Positions 1 through 6,912 of a DNA stretch of 32,004 nt are shown here, in pieces. The number at the start of each line of letters is the position of its first letter. The first letter of the stretch is position 1. Below the pieces are notes generated by a model. It did no database searches. It was not told the DNA's origin and saw only the letters and a program-made list of their open reading frames with translations. Made by a program: the position numbers and the translations under genes. Source of the stretch: CAZDCZ01 sp964504155 (GTDB taxonomy: Bacteria; Bacteroidota; Bacteroidia; Bacteroidales; UBA12077); the NCBI GenBank assembly GCA_964504155.1, contig CAZDCZ010000033.1:1-32004 (forward strand), given 5' to 3'.

Positions 1-13
1 ATATAAAATTTAT

Positions 14-36
14 AATTCTCAATAAAAATGAGAATT
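14..36. other. Hairpin upstream of dapD
   Basis: Perfect 8-bp inverted repeat (AATTCTCA at 14-21, TGAGAATT at 29-36) around a 7-nt loop, followed by a short T-rich stretch. It may be the terminator of a gene lying left of the window. The T-tract is poor, so this is only tentative. Confidence 0.35.
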
Positions 37-120
37 TCTTATGTACCTTTATTATAAATTCATATACGGAATCGATAAAGAAAATCAGTATTCAAATTTA
101 AGAAAAGCTTTTGTTTTTAT

Positions 121-128
121 TATCTTTG
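121..128 (+). promoter_or_regulatory. Predicted -7 promoter element for dapD
   Basis: TATCTTTG matches the Bacteroidota -7 consensus TAnnTTTG and lies 29 nt before the dapD ATG. No convincing -33 box is seen at the usual spacing. In AT-rich DNA this octamer can occur by chance. Confidence 0.45.
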
Positions 129-156
129 ACAAATAAAATATACAAACCATTTAGCA

Positions 157-975
157 ATGCATACAGCAAAAATAAATATTATTGAAAAAGCTTGGAATAA
201 TAGAGAACTATTAAAAAACCAAGAAACTAAAAATACAATTAAAGAAATTATTGAATTATTAGATAAAGGCGTATTACGTGTTGCCGAGCCAAGCGAAAAC
301 GGATGGAAAGTAAACGAATGGATTAAAAAAGCTGTAATATTATATTTCCCAATACAAGAAATGAAGAAAATAGAAGTCGGGCCTTTTGAATTTCACGATA
401 AAATGAAACTTAAAACCGGCTACGATAAACTCGGGGTAAGAGTTGTTCCTCATGCAATATCGCGATACGGAGCCTATTTAGCAAAAGGAGTAATTATGAT
501 GCCTTCGTATGTAAATATTGGTGCTTATGTCGATTCCGGAACTATGGTTGACACATGGGCAACAGTTGGTTCGTGTGCCCAAATAGGCAAAAATGTTCAT
601 CTTAGCGGTGGCGTTGGAATTGGTGGCGTTTTAGAACCTGTTCAAGCTGCTCCTGTAATTATAGAAGATAATTGTTTTATTGGCTCGCGATGTATTGTTG
701 TCGAAGGAGTGAAAATTGAAAAAGAAGCTGTTTTAGGAGCCAATGTTGTTATTACAAAATCGACTAAAATAATTGATGTTACAAATAATACACCTAAGGA
801 ATATAAAGGTATAGTTCCAGAAAGATCGGTAGTTATTCCAGGCTCATATACTAAAAAATTTCCCGCAGGAGATTACCAAGTTCCTTGTGCTTTAATAATT
901 GGAAAACGAAAAGAATCTACAAATCTTAAAACATCACTTAACAATGCTTTAAGAGAATTTAATGTTGCTGTATAA
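157..975 (+). CDS. dapD: 2,3,4,5-tetrahydropyridine-2,6-dicarboxylate N-succinyltransferase
   Basis: A 272-residue protein matching the DapD family in length (E. coli about 274) and sequence. An N-terminal helical region (about 1-90) is followed by a left-handed beta-helix of hexapeptide repeats (about 100-215), including the segments GVIMMPSYVNIGAYVDSGTM and VGSCAQIGKNVHLSGGVGIG. The enzyme transfers succinyl from succinyl-CoA to tetrahydrodipicolinate in the cytoplasmic diaminopimelate/lysine pathway, feeding peptidoglycan and protein synthesis. The gene stands alone; asd of the same pathway is about 25 kb away. A TAnnTTTG element precedes it. The next gene on the right is a pseudogene on the opposite strand, 14 nt away. 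Confidence 0.96.
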   Translation: MHTAKINIIEKAWNNRELLKNQETKNTIKEIIELLDKGVLRVAEPSENGWKVNEWIKKAVILYFPIQEMKKIEVGPFEFHDKMKLKTGYDKLGVRVVPHAISRYGAYLAKGVIMMPSYVNIGAYVDSGTMVDTWATVGSCAQIGKNVHLSGGVGIGGVLEPVQAAPVIIEDNCFIGSRCIVVEGVKIEKEAVLGANVVITKSTKIIDVTNNTPKEYKGIVPERSVVIPGSYTKKFPAGDYQVPCALIIGKRKESTNLKTSLNNALREFNVAV

Positions 976-989
976 TTAAAACTTTATTC

Positions 990-1620
990 TTAATTAACAT
1001 TACCAATAATTGTTCTTACATCATTACCACACACCCAGTTTTTTACAGGAATTTTCCAATCGCCATATTTTTCTGTTAAGTAATTTTTATAATCATATGG
1101 CACTCGCAAGTCTCTGTTCATGAAGTTAACAATTTCATGCGATGAATAATATTTATTGCTAACCATCACAATTTTTTCCATAGCCTGCCAGTAAGTATAT
1201 TTATCATCGCTTGCTTTAACAAAAATATTGGCAACAATAGTATATCTATTAACAAAAAGGAAAATTGTCTTTATTATTGAAGGGAAAAGCTTTTTTACTT
1301 TAAATATTTTATATTGCCCTTTTTCAAATATTTTTAAATTTACATGTATTTTCTTTTTGCTTATTCCATATCCTTTAAAAATCATTTTATTAACCTGAAT
1401 TCGATATTTTAGCAAATTTTTCAGAATCTTCTAAACAAATCGACAGGTCAATATCATAATCCCAAGGTAATAAATTATTATCTCGTACTATTCCTAATAA
1501 AGCTCTTCCTTCAAGATGCTAGGAAATATTATTCTTTTCAAAAAACTCAATAATATCAAACAATATCTTTCGAGCTCTATTTAGATTCCTATTTGTTAAT
1601 TGAGAATGCTTGTGATTCAT
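990..1620 (-). pseudogene. Degraded LicD-family phosphotransferase
   Basis: Read from an ATG at 1620, this encodes a LicD/FKRP-type nucleotidyltransferase-fold protein of about 210 residues. The N-terminal part shows HLEGRALLGIVRD and the metal-binding motif PWDYDIDLSI, expected at the LicD active site. Two lesions break it: an in-frame TAG at 1519-1521 (codon 34) just before HLEGRA, and a frameshift near 1416-1440, after which the rest (RIQVNKMIFKGYG...) continues in another frame to the stop at 990. The C-terminal part keeps the family signature LTEKYGDWKIPVKNW. LicD proteins transfer phosphocholine or a similar phospho-alcohol to surface glycans, which fits the downstream cluster. The intact 990-1415 stretch would have to start at TTG and lacks the catalytic DxD, so it is probably not a gene of its own. 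Confidence 0.8.
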
Positions 1621-1718
1621 AAATTATTATTCTAAAATTGAGTCCACAATAATAATATTTTAATTATAAATGTCGTTAAAAATAAATAGTTAAACATCTT
1701 TAATATAACAAATTATTT

Positions 1719-1726
1719 TATCTTTG
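1719..1726 (+). promoter_or_regulatory. Predicted -7 promoter element for the glycan-decoration operon
   Basis: TATCTTTG (consensus TAnnTTTG) lies 60 nt before the ATG at 1787, in the gap between the licD remnant and the glycosyltransferase. It is the best promoter candidate for the run of five co-directional genes 1787-5789. Confidence 0.5.
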
Positions 1727-1786
1727 AAATCCTAAAATATCACACTGAAACAATTATATAATAATATAAAAATCATCTAAAAAACA

Positions 1787-2587
1787 ATGATAAAACTATC
1801 GGCTGTAATAATAACATATAACGAAGAAGACAATATCGAAAGATGTATTTTATCTTTAAAATCGATTGCCGATGAAATAATTGTAGTCGATTCTTTTTCT
1901 ACCGATAGAACTGAAGAAATTTGTAAGAATCTTGATGTAAAATTTATTCAACACAAATTCGAAGGTCATATACAACAAAAAAACTATGCATTAACATGTA
2001 CAAATAACAATTACATTCTATCTTTAGATGCCGATGAAGCATTATCGGAAAAGTTAAAACAACTAATATTAGAAGTAAAATCGGAATGGAAATACGATGC
2101 TTATATCGTTAAAAGATATAACAATTATTGTGGTCAATGGATAAAACATTCTAATTGGTATCCCGATCACAAAACACGCTTATTCGATAAAACCAAAGGA
2201 AAATGGGGAGGAATTAATCCTCACGACAAATTTATTCTTAATAACCCTAGCAAAAGGAAACATCTAAATGCCGATTTATTACACTGGGTAATCCCTACTT
2301 ATTATGCACATATCGACAAAGCAAATAAATTTTCTTCTATTGCTGCAAAAGAATCATTTAATAGAAGGCAAAAAGCAAATATCCTTACAATAATATCACA
2401 TTCGACTTGGAGATTTTTTAAAATATATTTTTTAAAACGAGGATTCCTTGACGGATATAATGGTTTTGTTATAAGTACCTTTACATCATATACTGTTTTT
2501 CTAAAATATATAAAATTAAGACAAATGAATTTAGAAAAGAAAAATGGTAATAATAAACAAGATAATAATCCACAAATAGCAATATAA
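1787..2587 (+). CDS. Glycosyltransferase family 2 (WaaE/KdtX-like)
   Basis: A 266-residue GT-A glycosyltransferase. The N-terminus (LSAVIITYNEEDNIERC) is the nucleotide-sugar binding start of family 2. DSFSTDRTEEIC follows, and the metal-binding DxD is DAD at residues 81-83 in SLDADEALSEK. The overall pattern, with a Trp/His-rich middle (YPDHKTRLFD, GGINPHDKF), resembles WaaE/KdtX beta-1,4-glucosyltransferases of lipopolysaccharide cores. The acceptor and sugar cannot be read from sequence. It has no signal peptide and probably acts at the cytoplasmic face of the inner membrane. It is the first gene of a probable operon, 25 nt before the nucleotidyltransferase gene. Confidence 0.88.
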   Translation: MIKLSAVIITYNEEDNIERCILSLKSIADEIIVVDSFSTDRTEEICKNLDVKFIQHKFEGHIQQKNYALTCTNNNYILSLDADEALSEKLKQLILEVKSEWKYDAYIVKRYNNYCGQWIKHSNWYPDHKTRLFDKTKGKWGGINPHDKFILNNPSKRKHLNADLLHWVIPTYYAHIDKANKFSSIAAKESFNRRQKANILTIISHSTWRFFKIYFLKRGFLDGYNGFVISTFTSYTVFLKYIKLRQMNLEKKNGNNKQDNNPQIAI

Positions 2588-2612
2588 AATACAATTTCAA
2601 AATAGTAAACTC

Positions 2613-3296
2613 ATGAAAATAGTAATTCTTGCAGCAGGTATAGGATCAAGATTAGGGAATCCATTCCCAAAACCACTTACACCCTTGAAAAGTGGCAAGT
2701 CTATTATGCAACAACAAATCAACAATCTTTCTGACTATTTTAGTTTCGACGACATTAATACTGTTATTGGATTTAAAAAAGATCTTATAATGGAAAGTTT
2801 TCCTGATGTTACTTACATTTACAACCAACACTTCGATCAAACAAATACATCGAAAAGTCTGCTTAAAGCATTAAAAAAATATGTTGGAGAATCTGTTTTA
2901 TGGCTAAATGGCGATGTTGTTTTCGACAAAACTATTTTCGATTTACTATCGCCTTTTATTAATAAAGATAAATCGTTTGTGTCGGTAAATAACGAAGAAG
3001 TTGGCGACGAAGAAGTTAAATATACTTTATCGGAAGACAATTACATAAAAGAAATTTCTAAACAAGTAAAAAACGGACTTGGAGAAGCTGTTGGGATAAA
3101 TTTTATATCATCGAAAGATATTAACTTCTTAATAAAACGTTTAGAAGAATGCGATAACAACGACTATTTTGAAAGAGGAATTGAACAAGCAATTAAACTC
3201 GATAATATTAAAGTATCGGCCATAGATATTTCGAAATACAAATGTATGGAAGTTGATTTTATTGAAGATCTTGAGAATGTGAATAAGATATTCTAA
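2613..3296 (+). CDS. LicC-like sugar/choline-phosphate nucleotidyltransferase
   Basis: A 227-residue NTP-transferase. The N-terminal signature LAAGIGSRLGNPFPKPLTPL contains the G-x-G-x-R...K-P motif that binds the nucleotide. WLNGDVVFD supplies the metal-binding Asp seen in LicC and sugar-phosphate nucleotidylyltransferases. It is about the length of LicC-type CTP:phosphocholine cytidylyltransferases and lacks the C-terminal acyltransferase domain of GlmU-like enzymes. By family it makes an NDP- or CDP-activated head group from NTP and a phosphorylated alcohol or sugar. The nearby glycerophosphotransferase and dead licD suggest a CDP-alcohol, but that is inference; an NDP-sugar is equally possible from sequence. 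Confidence 0.82.
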   Translation: MKIVILAAGIGSRLGNPFPKPLTPLKSGKSIMQQQINNLSDYFSFDDINTVIGFKKDLIMESFPDVTYIYNQHFDQTNTSKSLLKALKKYVGESVLWLNGDVVFDKTIFDLLSPFINKDKSFVSVNNEEVGDEEVKYTLSEDNYIKEISKQVKNGLGEAVGINFISSKDINFLIKRLEECDNNDYFERGIEQAIKLDNIKVSAIDISKYKCMEVDFIEDLENVNKIF

Positions 3297-3319
3297 AATA
3301 ATTTATAAAATTAGAAACT

Positions 3320-3356
3320 TAATATAAAAAACCTCAGGTTTCGAATTTTTATATTA
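3320..3356. other. Nested hairpin inside the operon
   Basis: Perfect 11-bp AT-only inverted repeat, TAATATAAAAA at 3320-3330 and TTTTTATATTA at 3346-3356. Inside it sits a smaller AAACC/GGTTT hairpin (3329-3333 and 3337-3341) that would compete with the outer stem for two bases. It lies in the 76-nt gap between two genes of the cluster and could act as an intra-operon attenuator, processing site or weak terminator. Confidence 0.45.
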
Positions 3357-3372
3357 TACAATAACAAAACAC

Positions 3373-4413
3373 ATGAAAGTTACACTATTCTGTAAAAACG
3401 CATATGCTTTTGGCATTCTAAAGCCTTTATACGATGAATTAGAAAAAAAAAACCATGAAGTATTATGGTATGTAGCTTCAAAAATATATAATAAGTTCCC
3501 GTTCAAAGATTCATGTAATTACACAAAAAGCATCCAAGATATTCATGAATTCTCGAGTGATATTATATTTGTTCCCGGAAACGAAGTTCCTTATTATTTA
3601 AGAGGATTAAAAGTTCAGGTTTTTCATGGTTTAGCCGGGGAAAAAAAAGGGCATTTCAGAATTAGGAAGTATTTTGATTTATATCTAACCCAAGGTCCAT
3701 TTTTTACAAAACGATTTAAACAATTAGCTTCAAAATATAAAGATTTTGATGTTATTGAAACGGGCTGGCCAAAACTCGACAAGCTTTTTTCGGAGAACAA
3801 GAAACTTGCAGATTACAAAAAGCAAATATTAAAAGATAAAGGCGTAAAAAGAATAATATTATACGCTCCAACATTTTCTCCTTCGCTTACATCTGCAATC
3901 GATATAAAAACAGAGCTTTTTAAAATAGCCAACAACAACAATTTATTATATATCAAATTTCACGATTTGATGAATAAAGAAATTATTTATGAATATAAGA
4001 AAATTGCAAGTTTTCACAAAAACGTCGAAATAATTGAAGATAAAAACATTATAAATTATCTTATTCTAGCCGACATTTTAATAAGCGATACATCTTCGGT
4101 TGTTTACGAATTTCTATTACTTAACAAACCTGTTATTACTTACAAATCGAAATCGCGAAACATATACTGGCAAAATATAAATAATAAAGAAAAACTTATC
4201 TCATCGCTCAACGAAATTATTAAAAACGATACCTGGGCAAAAGACAGACAATGGATAATAGACAACTATCACCCATACACCGATGGACAATCGGCAAAAA
4301 GAATGATTACTGCCGTATCATCATATTTAAATAATCATGAAATACCCTTAGAAAGAAAAATTTCATGGTTTAGAAAAAATAAAATAATAAAAGTATTTGG
4401 AAAAGTAAAATAA
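3373..4413 (+). CDS. CDP-glycerol glycerophosphotransferase family protein
   Basis: A 346-residue protein of the TagB/TagF-like glycerophosphotransferase family. The family fold is visible as a glycosyltransferase B-like C-terminal half. YAPTFSPS starts at about residue 164, FHDLMN follows, and ISDTSSVVYEFLLLNKPVI (about residues 237-255) is the conserved C-terminal signature of this family (normally SD-SS-hydrophobic-EF---KP). FHGLAGEKKG in the N-terminal half corresponds to the family's WHG-like motif. Family members polymerise or attach glycerol-phosphate or ribitol-phosphate from CDP-alcohols. In a Gram-negative the likely target is lipopolysaccharide or a capsule, not teichoic acid. The stop is 8 nt before the sulfotransferase ATG. 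Confidence 0.85.
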   Translation: MKVTLFCKNAYAFGILKPLYDELEKKNHEVLWYVASKIYNKFPFKDSCNYTKSIQDIHEFSSDIIFVPGNEVPYYLRGLKVQVFHGLAGEKKGHFRIRKYFDLYLTQGPFFTKRFKQLASKYKDFDVIETGWPKLDKLFSENKKLADYKKQILKDKGVKRIILYAPTFSPSLTSAIDIKTELFKIANNNNLLYIKFHDLMNKEIIYEYKKIASFHKNVEIIEDKNIINYLILADILISDTSSVVYEFLLLNKPVITYKSKSRNIYWQNINNKEKLISSLNEIIKNDTWAKDRQWIIDNYHPYTDGQSAKRMITAVSSYLNNHEIPLERKISWFRKNKIIKVFGKVK

Positions 4414-4421
4414 CACATAAT

Positions 4422-5198
4422 ATGAGTATAAAATTCCATGCATTAAATCCATTGCTAACAATAGTTGGAAAGAAAATAAATAACAAACGTTTTAACGAAA
4501 CACCAATTATTATCGGAGCTTGTCCGAGATCAGGCACTACACTTCTTCTATCAATATTAGATTCATACCCATCGATACACGCTATACAACGCCAAACATA
4601 TGCTTTTTGTAGCTGGGCAAAAGAATCTAACAAAAGCAAAAAATATATTCCAAACCGCATGGATAGACTTTATCGAGAATTTGTTTTTCATAAGCCAACA
4701 ACAAAATCGAAACGATGGTGCGAAAAAACACCTAGAAATATTGAATATTTCGATAAAATTTTAAACTATTATGAAAGCAATGTTAAACTAATACATTTAA
4801 TACGCGATGGTAGAGATATAGTAACATCAAAACATCCTGCACATAACTCAGATGAATATTGGGTTAAAATTAATAAATGGGTAGATGATATAAAATTCGG
4901 ATTAAAATATGCTGATTATCCAAATGTTCATACTGTGAAATATGAAGATTTAATTAATAATTTCGATACAGAAATTAAGAAAATAAGTACTTTTCTAGGA
5001 GAAACATTTATTCCGTCACAAGAAGACTGGATAAAAAAAACTAGTCTTACAAAAAGTAAGCATTGGGCAGATCCGGTTCAGGATATACATTCTCGTTCAA
5101 TAGGTCGTTGGAAAAACGAAAAACACAAAGACAGAATAGATGAATTTATGAATAATTCTGAAGCAAAAAAGCTTCTTGAAGAATTAGGATATATCTAA
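4422..5198 (+). CDS. Sulfotransferase family protein
   Basis: A 258-residue PAPS-dependent sulfotransferase. CPRSGTTLL (from residue 34) is the 5'-phosphosulfate loop. HLIRDGRDIVTS (about 125-136, with Arg128 and Ser136) is the 3'-phosphate-binding motif. WCEKTPRN (about 99-106) is the conserved segment of the bacterial Sulfotransfer_3 type. It transfers sulfate from PAPS to a hydroxyl or amine; placed after a glycosyltransferase and a glycerophosphotransferase, its acceptor is probably a surface glycan or lipid (inference). No PAPS synthesis genes are in the window. It is tightly spaced with the gene before it, suggesting translational coupling. Confidence 0.88.
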   Translation: MSIKFHALNPLLTIVGKKINNKRFNETPIIIGACPRSGTTLLLSILDSYPSIHAIQRQTYAFCSWAKESNKSKKYIPNRMDRLYREFVFHKPTTKSKRWCEKTPRNIEYFDKILNYYESNVKLIHLIRDGRDIVTSKHPAHNSDEYWVKINKWVDDIKFGLKYADYPNVHTVKYEDLINNFDTEIKKISTFLGETFIPSQEDWIKKTSLTKSKHWADPVQDIHSRSIGRWKNEKHKDRIDEFMNNSEAKKLLEELGYI

Positions 5199-5219
5199 AA
5201 TTAAAAATAACAAATTACT

Positions 5220-5789
5220 ATGTATAATCCTTCCGATTTTAAAACTGCACTTCAGACTCTAAAAAATGGAGGCATAATACTTTATCCTACCGATACAATT
5301 TGGGGTTTAGGTTGCGATGCTACAAACGAAGAAGCAGTAAAACGAATATACGAGATTAAGAAACGCAGCAATAAAAAAAGCATGTTAGTTCTCTTAAATA
5401 ATCCCGGAGAGATACAAAAATATATTACAAATATGCCCGATATTGCTTGGGATTTAATTGAACTTAGCGAAAAACCACTTACAATTATTTTTTCGAATGC
5501 AATAAATCTTGCACCAAACTTAATAAACGAAGACGGCAGCCTTGGTATAAGAATAACGCAAGACAAATTTTGCAAAAAACTAGCTGAGCAATTACGAAAA
5601 CCAATAGTCTCTACATCGGCAAATATCAGCAGTGAACAATCGCCTCAAACATTTTCTCAAATAAGTAATAGTATTATTAATTCTGTCGATTATGTCGTAA
5701 AATATCGACAAGATGATGCTAACGAAAATATACCTTCAAGCATTATTAAACTAGAACCAAATAACGAAGTAAGAATAATTCGAGAATAA
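5220..5789 (+). CDS. tsaC: Threonylcarbamoyl-AMP synthase (YrdC/Sua5 family)
   Basis: A 189-residue YrdC-domain protein. YPTDTIWGLGCDA (22-34) is the hallmark motif. KKRSNKKSM (47-55) and STSANIS form the K-x-R...S-x-N nucleotide and threonine/bicarbonate pocket. It makes threonylcarbamoyl-AMP for the t6A37 modification of tRNAs reading ANN codons. It is of the short YrdC form, without the C-terminal Sua5 domain. It begins 21 nt after the sulfotransferase and is probably transcribed with it, though functionally unrelated. A weak hairpin with a T-tract follows. Confidence 0.94.
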   Translation: MYNPSDFKTALQTLKNGGIILYPTDTIWGLGCDATNEEAVKRIYEIKKRSNKKSMLVLLNNPGEIQKYITNMPDIAWDLIELSEKPLTIIFSNAINLAPNLINEDGSLGIRITQDKFCKKLAEQLRKPIVSTSANISSEQSPQTFSQISNSIINSVDYVVKYRQDDANENIPSSIIKLEPNNEVRIIRE

Positions 5790-5840
5790 TTTTAAATTTT
5801 AATCTTCCTTATATATTTATATTATCAAATCAGGTGTAAT

Positions 5841-5864
5841 AAACAAAAAGGAGTTTGTTTTTTT
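5841..5864 (+). terminator. Probable terminator of the 1787-5789 operon
   Basis: AAACAAA (5841-5847) pairs with TTTGTTT (5854-5860) around a 6-nt loop and runs directly into a T-tract, about 50 nt after the tsaC stop. The stem is AT-rich and therefore weak. Confidence 0.5.
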
Positions 5865-5895
5865 GCACGTTAGAATTTACCTGTAAAAGTTTGTA

Positions 5896-5939
5896 CAAAA
5901 AAACATCCCTGTCGAAACCATTTTAGTTCAAACAGGGAT
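5896..5939 (-). terminator. Terminator of the GIN lipoprotein gene
   Basis: On the minus strand the stem ATCCCTGT/ACAGGGAT (5932-5939 with 5905-5912) is followed within two bases by a run of seven T (5903-5897). It lies about 50 nt past the stop at 5989. With the plus-strand hairpin at 5841 it forms a convergent pair of terminators. Confidence 0.65.
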
Positions 5940-5988
5940 AGATGACGAATATTAACTATAAATTATATTATCTAAAAAATTCTAAAAT

Positions 5989-6717
5989 TTAATTTAACCC
6001 TATAACTTTTCCAGAACCTGTAATACTTGCATCAATTACAGGTTTTCCTGAATAATATACTTTACCACTTCCGGTAATATTTGCTTCTATTTCGTTGCTC
6101 ACATTCAGTTTACACGAACCGGAACCCGTAATATTAATATCGGCATTTTTTGTAACAATATTTTCTGCTTTATAATCGCCTGAGCCTGTAATAACAATAT
6201 CAGAACTATCAATTTCTTTGTTTCCATCAATTTCAACATCCCCGGAACCCGAAATATTAACATTTACATCATCTACAGCTAGATTATTAAATATAACAGA
6301 CCCACTTCCTGTAACTGTCATTTTAACAATATCGGTTTTAACTAAATCTTTAGCAATAATATTACCGGAGCCTGTAACAATTATCTTTTTAATATCGGGC
6401 GATGTAAGATAAATACTTATACGACTAACACTTTTAAAACCCCAACAATTTTTACATTTAATAATTAAATTCTCTCCTTTTACATATGTTTCTATTCTTT
6501 CAAGATCTTTTTTATCTCCTTCAATTATTAACTCAGTTTTATTACCTTGTGTTAAATAAACGTCGGCAGAAATAGATAAATCGATTCCGGAGAAAGCTGC
6601 TATTTTCCTGTTTTCTTTAATGTTTCCGGCACTAACAAAGTTACATGATGTTGTTCCCAATACTCCTATAGTTATCATTGTTAAGGCAATTAGATATAAC
6701 AATTTAAATTTTTTCAT
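5989..6717 (-). CDS. GIN-domain (DUF2807) lipoprotein, adhesin-like
   Basis: A 242-residue exported lipoprotein. A hydrophobic signal (about 5-21) ends in the lipobox GTTSC with the lipidated Cys at 25. The rest is the head GIN domain typical of Bacteroidota: the opening segment REIAAF-like (RKIAAFSGIDLSISADVYL), then seven TGSG/SGSG motifs (VTGSGN, VTGSGS, ISGSGD, ITGSGD, ITGSGS, ITGSGK, ITGSGK) spaced at roughly 15-22 residues, which predicts stacked beta-helix coils. Annotators call such proteins putative autotransporter adhesins, but no function is established. It is monocistronic, with a good terminator on its own strand. Confidence 0.88.
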   Translation of the reverse strand: MKKFKLLYLIALTMITIGVLGTTSCNFVSAGNIKENRKIAAFSGIDLSISADVYLTQGNKTELIIEGDKKDLERIETYVKGENLIIKCKNCWGFKSVSRISIYLTSPDIKKIIVTGSGNIIAKDLVKTDIVKMTVTGSGSVIFNNLAVDDVNVNISGSGDVEIDGNKEIDSSDIVITGSGDYKAENIVTKNADINITGSGSCKLNVSNEIEANITGSGKVYYSGKPVIDASITGSGKVIGLN

Positions 6718-6912
6718 AAGTTTAAAGTTTTAAAAATTAATTAATATTATACTCTGCTATCATATAAAAATTGAATAAATTCGATGTATTTAGAAAACAT
6801 TCTAACACAAAACTATAACAATTTAACAAATAAAAGACGAGTAAAAATTAGCATAGCTGCAATAATTTTAATTATTTTTGACATATAATTTATTTTTAGC
6901 AAACTTCTACAT

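Noticed and set aside
990..1415. Stand-alone 141-residue gene on the minus strand
   Set aside because: It would need a TTG start, lacks the LicD catalytic motif, and is the C-terminal part of a gene whose N-terminal part lies in another frame at 1416-1620.
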